From Diadema setosum (Eukaryota; Echinodermata; Echinoidea; Diadematoida; Diadematidae): a stretch of DNA of 64,000 nt. The position numbers and the translations under genes are program-made. Shown piece by piece: positions 45,046 to 58,125 of the stretch. Every line of letters starts with the position of its first letter. Position 1 is the first letter of the stretch. Below the pieces are notes generated by a model. The model did not search any database and was not told the origin of the DNA. It saw only the letters and a program-made list of their open reading frames with translations. The stretch is taken from positions 31,844,726 through 31,908,725 of the forward strand of contig NC_092702.1 of NCBI RefSeq assembly GCF_964275005.1, read 5' to 3'.

Positions 45046-45745
45046 CATAATGTATCCGACAATAAAATCCAATGAATTTCATTGAACTTTATTCCGCACC
45101 ATCCTCGCCCACGTAACAGTACCAAGCTTTTGGAACCAAAATGTGATGATTTAAAAGTTTCATCAAGTCTTGCTGTATTCAAAAGAAAATCAAAGACAGT
45201 TTTGGTTGGTTCTTAGATAACATTTATAAACTACATATTTTTTCATCTCATTTGCATAACTTTTTTTTTTAATGTTAATTACTTTACTCATGACAATGGA
45301 TATAGTGTCTGGCAATAGCCCTTCAAGCGCTGAGGACCCCTGATACTGGTCCTCTTCCTTACTTCCCTCCTTTCTTCCTTCCTTCATCCTTTTTCTTTCC
45401 CTTCCCTCTCCCCACTCTCCCCTTCCAATTGTCTCTAGTTGTTTGTCCTCCGTCTTTGTTTACTGTGAGCGTTTTAATTGTGCCTGTGTTTGTACTTTTC
45501 CTACTGTATATTTTTTTTCTGTATTGTGAGTTCAATTTTCTAAGTGGCCCACGTTCATGCAAGCTTGTCTTTTACGTGGGCCTCTCTTTTCCAAATAACA
45601 CTATTATTTTGAACATTAGTTTCACATGTATGTATTATTGTTGAAATACATTGTTCTTTTTCTCCGCCTTGAACTTGTATCATCAAAAATGTGCTATTTA
45701 AATATAATTTCATTTGAATTGAGTTGAATTCAATTCAATTGAACT
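45046..45745 (+). mobile_element. LINE 3' fragment
   Basis: Translation across 45050-45150 gives MYPTIKSNEFH and then FRTILAHVTVPSFWNQ after a stop. This is the same C-terminal block as in the LINE near 4.5 kb. The 3' UTR follows, ending in GAATT-type simple sequence near 45710-45745. 5'-truncated and inactive. Confidence 0.6.
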
Positions 45746-48700
45746 TAATTGAACTGAATGTTGCTTGCAGCCCTTTCAGGAATATTTTTATTTGCTTTTC
45801 ATTTCGACACGTCAGTGTAATCTGTGTAACTTTTTCTTTTTTTTTTTATTTGTGTTGAAACTCATAAGACAATTTTCACGTCACCACATTATACCGATAC
45901 TGTAATCTACGTGGCTGTGACTCTCCTCCTTTGCAATCAAGTGCATGCAGTCTTTTTATCATTAACATTTCATTTCATTTCATTTCATTTGCGTCAAGCG
46001 AAATTGACGCAAATAATCTTTTTACAATAAAACAAACATTTAAATCCTTATTATCATAATTCTGTAATCACCAATACCTTAAACTCAGCGACTAAACAAA
46101 ATTAATCGTTGCTATCTTATACATGTCCTATATGGCCAGCTGTTTCCGTTGACAACTAAGATTTGATTCTCTTGGTGTAAGTGTATAATACTCGACCAAT
46201 ACGAACTGCATTACATGAAGTACGCATCTATCCCTATAGTTCTCAATATAAAGTTTTCACGTTTTTGGTGTTTCGTTTTTCAAACAATTTCGCACAGATC
46301 ACGAGGAGCGTCTCTTAACATTGCTTCAGGAAAATTTAAAGTTAATAAAATAAGGCTCCACCTGAACTACTGGCTTTACAAGCATCCTGATTCCAACATC
46401 AGGAACTGGTTGAGTTCATATAAGCTCGTTTTTTCTGTCCTTTCACTTCCGTGGAATCGTATCGCTGGTATTGTCGCAATCTGAAGGTGATTGCTTTAAT
46501 CAGCGTGCATATTAGCGAAGGTCGTTGCTCAGTAAATACGAATCGAACAAAGAACGGTAAACGTCTGGCTTGTTCGAACAAATGACTGGTACACACCAGC
46601 AGAGCAATTCATATGCAAATTAATTCAAATAGGCGTTGGATCACTTAGTTCAGGATCTTCATCTAATGGGCATTTCTGCAGCAAATAATACGAGTATATA
46701 CTCGCGTGGCGACGTAAATCCCCGGCCCGTTAAAATCATCATGAGTATAAGATTGGCCGGACCAAAACTGGCAAAGAGGGTAGCATCCTTAAAGGTTTTA
46801 GCAAGTGGAGGGGTATTTTGCGTTAAATCATTGCACCATGCATTCATTCATTGCATCATTCTTTCCGTAAAAGTAAAGTTAACTCTTGCATGATGATTGT
46901 AACATTGACAATAATGATTCATCACTATTACTTCTATTGCTATTACTGCTACTTAGAATATATACCCTGACCTGACGATATCAAAGATGATGGCTCATAC
47001 TTCAAACCACCCCCCAAAAAATACATTTATTATTCATTCATGTTCATCTCCAACAAGGAGGCAATACGTAATCTGAAAGAAACTAATACAAAGTTGAAAT
47101 AAAGAAAAAAAAAATCCGTGGACCTTTTAAAATTGTACTGGTTTTTGTTTTATTTAAATAACTTTGTTACATCACATTTCTCTAGTCATCAAAGCCGCAA
47201 TTAACGTTTTTACTGCTTTTGTATTTGATTCTGACAAAGAGTGTTGTGTATGTTTTATTTTTTCTCTCATCTTTTTGTTTCATTGTAATGATTATTTTGT
47301 AGGTTTTATCTTATACGTTGATTGTACCACTGCATGTTTTCTGTTTATCATACGGACATGCTGAGTGCAAGTATTTAAACCCGTGTATAAATAAAACAAA
47401 CCAAACAAAACAAACAAACAAACAAGCAAACGTGATATAATGATACTTTTATTCGTTCATATAGGCATCATATTTGAATTTTCCTCTACATAATTACATC
47501 AACCATTGTATGTTATTGTCGTCATCTGCGACAGGTTGTCTCTTTTTTTATATCCCGTTGTTTAACGTACTTTATTATTTTCAGTTTCATAGTTTTTAGG
47601 AACCCACATGCTCTTTGGTGGACCCCTTCACTTATCCAGAATATTTCAGTTTCGCCAGAAAGGAATAAAGTATTGTGCGGAAATTGAGTTATTTTTTTTC
47701 CCCTTTCATTGTGCTTATGATACAGTATCGTAATATCATTTTCTGTTGGTTTGCTGTGCTGGGAACAAGGCTTAAACAGCAATAAATAGTATCAATCCAA
47801 AACAAACTCACACAGATCATTCCACACATTTTCATTTTTCATTCTGCCACTATAGATAACGTTTTACATTGAATTTCATATAATCTGTATTCTTATTTCT
47901 GCACATATTTATTTGTTTGTTTGTATTTTTGACACAGACACACACAATCAAGCAAGCAGGGTAGTCAGGGATGTGTCATTTCTTTTGTTTTTGTCACCAA
48001 GACCACTTACTTTCATTCGAGCTACAATGTTTGGGTATACGACAATAATTATGAAAATGCACTGCGTCAAAATTTACATGCTGCATCTGATAACCATTTC
48101 CCCTTACGCAATCTTGTAATAATTCTATGTCTGCATCTATCTATTCCTGTCGGTTTTTTTTTTTTTTGTTTTGTTTGTTTGTTGTTGCTTTTTTTGTTAC
48201 TGCTGTTCTATATTTGTGATTATATTTTCAGTCAGTTTTGACTGCTTTATACCATGCTAATGTGACTCATAATTTGAGTTCTGTGCTAGTACTTTTTGTG
48301 TGGTTATTTGCGCCACTGAGCGCTGCTCAGAGATGATCTCGAAATCAGAAATTGACGTGGCATGGGTCAAATCAGTTGCGTATATATACGGCACTGGGTT
48401 ACATGTTTGAACAGCGCCCTCAATTGGATCAAGCGAGAGAGCAACACCGACATCGACAGCACTAATGAAGACTGAATTCTTTAACGAAAGATATTTCATT
48501 TAACAATTAGTTAACATTGGTCATTCACCCGGTACAAACTTTTCTCCATGAACACCAGCTGAGAAGAAAATTGTCAGACGACGAATGACGCTCGTTCGAA
48601 TATCAGCCTGTTCCTTATTCGAGATTCTGAAATATTGATAGAGTTGGTACAGACTGGACTCACTAAGTAAATCATGTCGGCACTTTGTTGATAAATCACG

Positions 48701-50103
48701 TGGACGTACTGTCAGTACATAACATGCATTAACAAGAACTCTAACATACAAAAATAAACCCATGATGTTATTTTGGACATTCACACAGAGAAGGCGCACT
48801 TGGAGAGTGTTGATATTTCAAAGCTTTTTGTGAGCGCTTGTAATTAGTCCTTATTACAAAACACGATATTCCCTGTTTTTTTCAGAATCTTCTCTACGCA
48901 GTGTCGAAGTACTAAATTCGTGTTTGTTTTCATTTTTTCCTGCTATTGTTATTGCCTTTGTGGATACAATGTGAATATGATTTACTTTCAAAGTTTATGA
49001 GACATAAAAACTTTTTTTTTTCATTATCGTCTCCTCGACATTTATAACTATCCATATTATTAATGTAATTATCAATTAAACCTATGAATTAAACAGTGAT
49101 TGCTAAATGGAATGAAAATTTGTACCTTTCTGTGTAAAATTTAGGTTTTGTTTTGTCATCATTTTTTTCTCACTTGTGCTGCTTGTTCCATTTCAAGGTC
49201 ATGTCAAGTCACGAGTTAAACCCACACGACTCGTCAACACCAGTCAAGTATGAACATTTGTAATTCCGTTGTCAGTACGCCATAATGAGATATGCTGCCC
49301 TCTTTGTTGTGACACGAGAAACGGTGAGTGAAGGGTGAACATTGTAACAGGAAGTGCAGTTAGTAGATGAACAGGGAATTCCCTCCGCCCTTCGCATACC
49401 AAGACATTACGGCTTGTGGAAACACTGCCCACGTATCATTCACTTGTGGTATAATAAATGAATGTGTGATAATTTATTTCTTTTGGTGTCATAATCATAA
49501 TATCAACTACGCTGCTCACATTCTGTTTGAAATTTGGTGTAACTATAGTTTTGGTGGTTCAGCACTTTTTTAAAAATAAAACTAATATATGAATTTGACT
49601 CTTCCTGTGTACAATACCTATGACGTCCTCTCGCGATAAATTAAACGGTGTCTGACAATAAGGGAATTCATGATTAGCGCATGTTTCATTTGGCCCCTAC
49701 ATCACAGACTTTCAAATAACATGGAAAGGACCTGTGACAGAGCATTTTTTTTTTTAAGCATGCCAACTTTGCAATCAATGTCAATGAAATGCGTGTGCAG
49801 CCTTTGTTAATCATTATTGATGAATCACTTTCACCTGTGCATTCTAACAAGGTGTAACACAAAACTTAACATTCTAAATCCTCATTTGCCTGAGGATTCT
49901 TTTCGTTTGAAAGTCAATGGCAAATACACAAACATTCTCATTTGACCTTTATTTTGCACATGCGCAAATCGCAACCGTGAACTCCCTTATACTGCAGTAG
50001 CGATGATGGTAAATCTCTCAAAGGGGAAGTGGTGCTTTTTTTTTTTATTCTCGTAGCATAATATTTATAAGGAAAACAAATCCATAACACATACACACAC
50101 ACG

Positions 50104-50143
<40 letters not shown>

Positions 50144-51224
50144 CTGACACACACATAAATTCGCGAGATACTAAGCACTCATTAGCTATGCAACAGAGCC
50201 GTGTTTGATTCATACAGAGCGAGTAGTCCATTGACATTTTATCACACTAAAATATGACGTTTTATTTCCGTCTTCTTCAGAATTCAGTTACAGTAAAACC
50301 ACTCAAGCACATTGTATTGACATGGCACGTAGCATATACTTCCAGCGCAAAACAGCACATTTTGTTAGGTAGTGTGCAAGAAATATAACCAGTCTTCAAG
50401 TCACAGAACATATCATGCAAGTGCATTTTGCGAACAGAGTACTGAGTCTCTATAGAGGTTTGTAAGAGTTTATTTAAGGTAGCTTACATTCGAAGCTTGG
50501 AATGGTGGAAAATGTGATGACACAAACATGTATAATCTACATTAGATCAAACATCTTGTGCAACTGCTTGACAGCGATCTATAATCAACGGCAAAATAAT
50601 CGGAAAGATTGACATTAATTAAACCATTGGTCAGTTTGCAAACATTTGAAACCAAACCTCAATCTAATAACGCCATTCAATGACCATAATATCTCCATGT
50701 ATTTTGCATAGATCAAAAAAAAAAAAAAAAAATCCATTCCAAACATCAAATCTTGCCTCCTAGACTGATTGAAGTAGATGTAGAACTTTACCTACCCTCT
50801 CGTATTTCGTAATTGCACATACAGCATAAACATTTTTTCAATATTATTATACTTCGCGTATTTTACAATGCATACAAAATAGTTCAATGACATATAGGCC
50901 TACGAACAAAACAGTAGCATAATCACCCCCATGATGATTGTTCTTACATGGGTCAATGATATGTCATCACAGCAATCGAATATCAATTCACTTTGTGTAC
51001 AGTATATTACAATGGATATCAAGAAACATAAATAAATCGATGAACACGAGTTGTTCAAAGCAGATCCTCGTGTGGTTTGAACGGCCAGGGCAGCACATTT
51101 CAGGCTCGTGTTACGCTGCAAAAGTAGAAGACCGTGTTAAGATATTAAGATCAGACTGAATTTAGATCAAAGTTAAACGATAAAATGTATGAACACATGA
51201 ATTTGATATGATATTAATGTACAA
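45746..51224. other. Gene-free stretch
   Basis: Includes a (TTTCA)n run (about 45968-45990), an octamer ATATGCAAATTAAT near 46610, a possible LINE-like 3' end at about 47090-47430 (AATAAAACAAACC tail) and a (CA)n tract (50091-50156). No frame has splice or homology support. Confidence 0.5.
50091..50156. repeat. (CA)n microsatellite
   Basis: CA run with GCAG and GACTG interruptions. Confidence 0.95.
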
Positions 51225-51432
51225 TGAACATACGGACGTACAGGCATATGAACATACATTGTATGAATCCAAGAACATTGATCAAATTAATGAACGTATG
51301 GAACATATGGATATATAAATATATTAACATATGAACATACGAATATGTGGACATAGTGAACATAATTATAGACATATGAACATAGGAAAGTATGAACATA
51401 TGAATATATGAACATACGTTCATGAACGAACA
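51225..51432. repeat. Degenerate minisatellite based on ATATGAACAT
   Basis: Variants of ATATGAACAT, ATACGAATAT and ATATGGATAT recur about every 10 bp across 200 bp. Open frames through it are artefacts of the periodicity. Confidence 0.75.
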
Positions 51433-52011
51433 TTATAAATGTTGTGAATATTATTTTGAACAGTAAAAAATTTTGAATGTCGCAGCTTGTTCTAGTTACT
51501 GTTGTCAGTGTTTAGTGTACAGAGTGTGTCGGCCAGTTTGTAAACGTGCGTGTAATTCATTTAAGCATAGATGTTCCAGGAGTGTGTATATTAAGGAAAA
51601 CTGCTTTGTGCGTGTGCGAAGCTTAACCAGAAAAGAGCAAAAATATCAACATTCTCGAAAATATATTCCTAAGGCACATCTCTCTTCATGAAATGTTTAT
51701 GCAAAAAAAAAAATGATTAAACTAAGTACAATGAAGAGCAGCTAATGTCAATGCTGCAATAATATTGTAATCGATGCTGCTAGATTTTTCGTCTGGGTTT
51801 CCGACAATACGTGATTCCTAAGAAGTAGTCAATAAGATGGCTTTCCTGATTCGAGCTCGTTTTGTAACATGTAAACCGTAACCAAATCGTACACGATAAA
51901 AATGTTATTACACATCGAAATGAGCATGTACTATTGCACTATTACGAGCAACCAACTCCATGGTAGCTGCCTCTCACGCCCAGCATGATGTATGTCAGGC
52001 TGCTGAGAGAC
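51433..52011. other. No supported gene
   Basis: A short plus-strand frame (51473-51691) has clustered cysteines but no splice or start support. Nothing else is recognised. Confidence 0.4.
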
Positions 52012-52096
52012 GGTTCAATTTCAATTTCAATTTCAATTTCAATTTCAATTTCAATTTCAATTTCAAGTTCAAGTTCAAATTCAAATTCAAGTTCGT
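52012..52096. repeat. (TTTCAA)n tract
   Basis: A hexanucleotide array changing to TTCAAG and TTCAAA variants at its right end; similar to retroelement tails read on the opposite strand. Confidence 0.9.
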
Positions 52097-54931
52097 GAAA
52101 GTTTGCTTTGCTTGTCTTATGTCACTTCCTTTATTTCAATAACTTGGATTGCATGCTAATTTGCTCAATGGATATTATTTCTTTGGGCTAGCAAACTTCG
52201 TTGGAGAAAGCGCTTGCTTCCTTTGTTAATACCCGCTATATTGCTATAATCCCTTTAAGTTTAACCAATTAAGTTACGCCACTGTTACGCACTGAAAAAA
52301 CTACTCATGCGATCACATTCATCGTTCATACGTCGTCAGTCGTCATTATTATTTGGTGACATAAAGAAAGCAATCGTCCAAAGTATTCAAGTAACGTGAG
52401 TAACAAATAGCAATCGTTGACTCCTTGCAAAACCTGGAAACATTGCGGAAGGTGACAATTACACGGGAACGACATGCTGAACGAATATGATATTCAGGGC
52501 TGTTGTCTCTTCGTGTATATATTATCATTTGTTTGTGAATACATTGCTTTAATCTGAAGACAAGGCTACATCACTGATTGTTAGATCATTCTTAAACTTG
52601 CGCAAAGTATTTCACACTGTTTGGAAATGGAAATACTTCGCAAACAATGCAAAATATTTAAGAGGAGAAACTGGCATGACAAAGTTAATCACATGGCAAT
52701 AAAGAGAATCAAATCTGACCAACACTCAAAATAGGAACAACAACCATTTAAGCCTGCACTTGGCTTGAATGTACCTAACACAAGTTAACCCTCCTCTACA
52801 ACAAGGAAGCAGTTTGGGTTGCCTCTGGAAGCAATCTCACACCGTCGCTACACAGAAGACGACGCCCTCTATAGTTGAACAGTACACTACACTGAAGCCA
52901 AAATAAAAATAGTGTTCGTACACGGTTCTTTCTGGCGTTGACAGCCTCCTTCTTGCCCGAGGGCTAGTGTTCGACCGTGACGATCCACTCTCTTCACCGA
53001 ATATAGGAGAGAAATGTACCCTTTCATATTTCACTCAAACAGGTAGCGTAAACAATACTTCGCGATGAAAAATCCACCTGCTCTACCGTTCTCACTCTCC
53101 TCAACAAACGTATTGCTGGTAATAACAGTGGACTTAAACGTTACTATTCGAAATCTAGCTCACTGTGAATGATTACCTACTGCCCTTAGAAAACATCTTA
53201 CAAAGGGAGTAAATGTGATTAGAAATTTACAGTTACATCTTTGATCGAAAAGTCTTGTTGAGGCTTGAGATTGACAATTTTCGCTTGCAGCTCATTAGCT
53301 GAAATAATCAACGCGTCACGTTAACTACAATTAATGTTCAATGAGCGCAAGACTTGGAGCTTATTTTGTAGTATCTTCTCGAAACACATTCATTCCCAGG
53401 TTTATTTCGCGGTATGAGGCAACAACAATAAACAGCGTTATCATACAGAGAACCCTTATAACGAACACATTTTCGCTTCGAGTTGCACCATGTTCTACGG
53501 GAAACTTCGGATGAACAGAACGGAAAAGATTGTCTTCAAGTTTGCACACACAAAAAGAAAGAAAGTTATAGAAGTTTGAAGTCTTGCATCTTTTCAAGGA
53601 ACAAGGATATTAGGAGCAGCCATATACGCACATTTTCGACGTTTATGTTGTTATACCTTCGCCAATTTTTCCTAAATTGCCCCGTGGGGACTTCAGATCA
53701 ATAAGAAATTCAAATTACTATAACGTAACATCAAATTTTCGCTGCCCTGTAGCAACCGGTAGCAGTAAGTGATAATGGCTTTCGGGGCGAAATGGGCTGC
53801 TTTTTTATCATTCGTCAAAAAAGATATTTACATTATTTTTGTGCCTAGTACAGTTCTGAGGTAGTGACTTCATCAACTCTACTAAACTGCTATTCTTTGA
53901 AAACATGTGACATTTGAGATTCCACAACACTCTTATTTCACTTAAGAGTTTGATAAAACTTCGATCATTCTGTTCGTCGGATTTAACTTTTTTATATATA
54001 TAATCAACCACAAAACATGCAATCAAATATAAGTCACCTATCAGCCAATCAGAATTGAGTATTTAGAGACTTACGTTTGATTTTCAGACTTATGTTTGAT
54101 CTCAACTTTTATGCAACATCAGCGTCCAGAACAAAGTGTGAAATTGCTCTTTTATAATTTGCAAGCCTATCAGTAGTGGCCAAATTTATCACACTCCCAC
54201 ATTTCATATCTAGACCGCAGTGTTAGAATGAATGATCACCGTATGATACCCACACGATAATGCGTCAAATGACATAACCATAACTATTCAAATTAACATT
54301 GCCTTCAGGATATCTTTAAAAAAAGTTTCATTACTTCTTAAATTCTCTCAGATCAGTGGAGTTTCACGGCATTCAGGCTACATGGTATTAGATTCTTCTG
54401 TGGAGGAAACTAAGTATCAAGGAGGTAAATATCTCAATGGTTTATCAAGGTAAGTATCTGATGTGCTACCCGTAGTAGCCAACAAACTAATGGGAAACAG
54501 TTACGTACACCAGCCCCTATCGGCTGGTACTGTTGATCATATTTCGTGGATGCACTGGGGTCGTGCCGTTTGTAACTTGCATCATTCGAAGGATGTGCAC
54601 AACCTTATCAACTTAATTCATTAGTAAAATAAAAAAAAACCAATTTGATAAGGGTGCATTAAAATATAATTGTATATCTATACATATATGTATATATTTA
54701 ATGACACAATTAATATTTCAAGCTTTGATTGCAGTTTTCAAATGATTAGATGCATTGCATTATCATTAAAAAGGACAAAAAAAAAATGTGGGAGTAGTCT
54801 TATGGTATCACATACAAACTAGAGACTCCCTGTACATCAAATTCTCACGTAATTTATGATTTTCTTTCCCACGCCAGTATAGTATTGGCGTTGATTCCCT
54901 GAATTGACTTTCTGTGTTGATTCAAATCATC
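52097..54931. other. Gene-free stretch and presumed 3' flank of the GPCR
   Basis: No exon recognised. A minus-strand ATTAAA (54697-54702) about 230 bp past the GPCR stop codon is a candidate poly(A) signal. Confidence 0.45.
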
Positions 54932-56317
54932 TCAAGTTTCGTTTTCCTCTTCCATGGTGGTTACATCTTTTACTCTGTCCTGGGCTAACGAGCCGTTGGA
55001 GACCTCCCCATCTGGCACGGGACGCAGGTGACTCTCCAAGTCATGTTTTTCTCCATTTACTGCACTGAATGATAAACGTTCGCTTTGGTGGGGCTGCCTC
55101 ATTTTGCTCAGTTTCAAGCCGTTCGAGTCGAGCAGCGGATTGGCGTGAGGGTGGCCATTCGACGATGTCGATAGCCGGTGTAAAGGAGACGAATGCTTGG
55201 GGCACACGCCATGTTTGTTTTCAAAGCACCCCAGAGTCAGTGCGTTGAGGAGTCTATGGGCGATGACGCGAAAGGCGTAGCGAAAGTCCCGGTTTCTGAA
55301 ATTATAGATTAGGGGATTCATCAGACTGTTAGCATACCCTAACCAAGTGATTGCGTTTTCAGCATGAGTGGAGAGGTAACACTTCTCACAGAAGTTCATA
55401 ATTAGATACATGAGGAAAAAAGGCAGCCACGAGAGAATGAAACAACCCATGATCAAACCTAGAGTGCGGACGGCCTTGTATTCTCTCGTTATCGAGCGTG
55501 ATCGTCTCCTGGTTGATCCTGGAGGGGCCGGCTCGTCGCCATCGTTTGGCCGCTTCAAAGGCGACGACGCACGCAGAGACTGCGAGGGCGAATACCGTTC
55601 CAAGTGCTCTGTCCTGTTCGATTCTTCCTTGATGCGGATGGCTTGGGAGCGCGCTATGGCATAGATATGACAGTACGTAAATATCATGATAGCAAGAGGC
55701 ACATAAAATGACGTCATACTTGACACTACCGCATAGTATCGATTGACGGAAAAGTTTACCCCGCAGATATCGTCGATGGTATCGCTCGGGCCCTTCTTAG
55801 CGTAAAGTCCACTGTATATTGGGACAAACGATATGACTCCAGAGCACCCCCACACAAAGGCTACCATGTAACCTGTCCTCCTCCACGACATGTCACTCTT
55901 GTAGGTTAGAGGGCGGGTGATGGCCCAGTACTTATCTAACGATATCATACACAGAGTCAGGATCGAGGCTGTGCAGCACAGCACATCCATGGACATCCAG
56001 AATTTGCACATGTACTTGCCAAGGCGCCAGTGGCCGTCCTGTAGGAGACGCATCGTCGAGAACGTCATTACGAACACGGAGACGGTGATGTCGGCGATTG
56101 CCAGGTTCAGCAGGAGCGCGTTGGCGGGCGTCCGCAGTCGACGGAACTTGGCGACGGCCACGACTACGAAAGTATTTCCCACGAACACGACGAGCAGCAT
56201 GATCCCACAAACTATTCCGACAAAGATTTTACCAGACAGTGGCATCACATGTTCGCTCGAGTGCTCCGCTGTATAATTCGCGGCAGCCGTCGTTATGGTT
56301 GCAGTGGTGAAATTCAT
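54932..56317 (-). CDS. Class A aminergic GPCR, beta-octopamine/D1-like (461 aa, single exon)
   Basis: A seven-helix receptor with GN48 in TM1, NLAIAD76 in TM2, C104 and C185 for the extracellular disulfide, and the amine-binding D111 (3.32). S199, S200 and S203 (5.42, 5.43, 5.46) suit a catechol or phenol amine, with P207 in TM5. TM6 carries W297-L-P-F-F and TM7 has W325, Y328 and NPLIY (334-338). Helix 8 (RNRDFRYAF) precedes the possible palmitoyl C364. Sequons at N2, N14 and N188. Loop 2 (VNRYYAVVSS) and the IxSFVPIYSGLY segment most resemble insect beta-octopamine receptors. It should act at the plasma membrane, probably through Gs. Oddly, the DRY motif is DKY (128-130), confirmed by codon AAG. 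ATG context is AACACCATGA. The ligand cannot be settled from sequence. Confidence 0.9.
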   Translation of the reverse strand: MNFTTATITTAAANYTAEHSSEHVMPLSGKIFVGIVCGIMLLVVFVGNTFVVVAVAKFRRLRTPANALLLNLAIADITVSVFVMTFSTMRLLQDGHWRLGKYMCKFWMSMDVLCCTASILTLCMISLDKYWAITRPLTYKSDMSWRRTGYMVAFVWGCSGVISFVPIYSGLYAKKGPSDTIDDICGVNFSVNRYYAVVSSMTSFYVPLAIMIFTYCHIYAIARSQAIRIKEESNRTEHLERYSPSQSLRASSPLKRPNDGDEPAPPGSTRRRSRSITREYKAVRTLGLIMGCFILSWLPFFLMYLIMNFCEKCYLSTHAENAITWLGYANSLMNPLIYNFRNRDFRYAFRVIAHRLLNALTLGCFENKHGVCPKHSSPLHRLSTSSNGHPHANPLLDSNGLKLSKMRQPHQSERLSFSAVNGEKHDLESHLRPVPDGEVSNGSLAQDRVKDVTTMEEENET

Positions 56318-56491
56318 GGTGTTGTTGATGTTCAGTCGATCGCGGGAAGTGAAACGAACGAGTTTTCCGATGAAGACGCGCTTTCCAGTTCATCATATCT
56401 ACAACGCCATGCAAGAGTAACATATCAGAGACGCAAACCAGATCCAAACGCCTCTTCCCCTCTGTAATGAGACTTGTCTTCAAGCGGGTCA

Positions 56492-56503
56492 GCCTTTATA
56501 TCT
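56492..56503 (-). promoter_or_regulatory. Candidate TATA box of the GPCR gene
   Basis: Minus-strand GATATAAAGGC lies about 180 bp before the start codon, giving an expected 5' UTR of roughly 150 nt if transcription starts near 56465. It is supported by motif and position only; a spliced upstream UTR exon is an alternative. Confidence 0.4.
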
Positions 56504-56519
56504 CCCACAGTACCTGCAG

Positions 56520-57464
56520 CGGATACAAACAAACAAAACGGAAGAAAGTAGTGCGCTTTAGAACGATAAAACTTGAGGGTCACTCGAGCGATTAGATTTT
56601 TATTATGTTTGGTGTAAGATTGAGATATTACCATTAAGTGGTCAGTCAGACGCGGTCATTGTCTTCCCAGAAATCAAATCCCAGTGTTGCAGGTTATCTT
56701 TCACTCGTTATAATATCATGTTACTCAAAGTGTTATTTAGTTATCAATTACAAGTAGCACATGTTCGATCACATTGTGTTCACCAGGAATGAATAACAAA
56801 CGTTTTCAATTGAAAACGAATCCAATGTTCACAAGAACACTTCTGACAAATGTCTGACAACACCAAGTGCCAACATACACAAGTTATTTTGGGTGTCACG
56901 GCCATATGAATACTTTCACAACGACAAAAAAAAAAAAAAAAAAATGCCGCGACAAAAATGTTCTCGTACGTATACATTTAATGTTTCCTAAAACATGTAA
57001 TATCCATCGACGTGTGTTTTTCATAGGCCAAAGCGTTTTCAGTGTGCAAGAATGATGCAATAAACGTTAGTAACTATTAAACCAAATTTTGAATTCTTTG
57101 TGGTACTGTATATGTATCTCTAATTTCTACTTCTCTTGCTCTTATTTCAGCTTTAACATCACATGCCGGCAGCGAAAGTCCTAGAGTTTTCAGTCGTGAT
57201 CGATTACTGCGTGTCGGCACAAGACAAAAATCATGTTCATGGTTGGTCAGTTGAAAAAGAAACAGTAAAAAAAAGAGACTTTTATCGCTACCTTCATTCT
57301 CCCTACCCCCCCCCCCCCCTCGTTTCTTTCTTCTCACTCAATCTCACGCACTTGCACTTTGCGAAACATTTTTTTTTTTATCTTCTCCAAAGGACATTTA
57401 TTCTAAGTCGTATCGAGAATATGGGACACTTGATAGAATGTCCTCCAAATAAAGAAAAAATAAT
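56520..57464. other. Upstream flank of the GPCR, no gene seen
   Basis: Contains an A run (56925-56943) and a C run (57306-57319). No exon recognised. Confidence 0.45.
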
Positions 57465-57570
57465 GGTCCTGAGCGGAAGTGGTCAAAACGCCGGAATTTT
57501 CTTCCAGAACAGAAAAGTGGTCCTACTAGCGGAAGTGATCGAACGCCAGAAACTTCCGCGAACAGCGCCT
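57465..57570. repeat. Diverged tandem repeat with ETS-like cores
   Basis: GGTCCT followed by AGCGGAAGTG occurs twice (cores at 57473 and 57529, period 56 bp), both with an ACGCCGGAA/ACGCCAGAA block after it, then CTTCCGCG. The GCGGAAGT cores match ETS-family binding sites. Confidence 0.6.
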
Positions 57571-58125
57571 CTGACCTAAACAAACAAGAAGTAAGACTTA
57601 AAGGGACTATGCAATGCAACATGCATGTTGACTTGCATTAACTCATAATGCCTTGATCATCATTTATGTGGCCAAAATAATATCTAGATTTGTGTTTTCT
57701 TCAGATTACTTGGATACGCCAACATATAACAATTAATCTATCAAACCAAGATTCTGTCGGTGATGTCATCTGTTACTGATGACATCCCCGACATCAGAAA
57801 AGACATTGCAATGCACCTCCCTCTATAGACCGAGCATAATTTGTATGTTTCCCAGCAATGTCTCCAGTAAGCCATATTAGTAACATGGAAATGTGCAAGT
57901 TTATATGCTCAGTGTATGGAAGGGTGCATTTCATTTTTTTTAAATTCATATTAGTACTGTAGCAATGATTGACGAGCGTACCAATCATTCACTGTCTGCA
58001 ATGCTGCTAATGCATGTTGAGTGTATCAAAGGAATGCTACCGCGGCTGCGTTCTAATTGAAGGGTTCTCGGGATAATGTTGCGGTAATGTCAGGGTAATG
58101 TGGCGGTATAGGTCAGAATTTGGCA
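57571..58125. other. No recognisable feature
   Basis: AT-rich, with GGTAATGT-type short repeats near 58070-58105. No coding support. Confidence 0.45.

Noticed and set aside
52837..53034. Minus-strand frame rich in Ser and Arg as a 3' exon of the GPCR
   Set aside because: The GPCR frame already ends with a stop and a complete C-terminus; no junction evidence.
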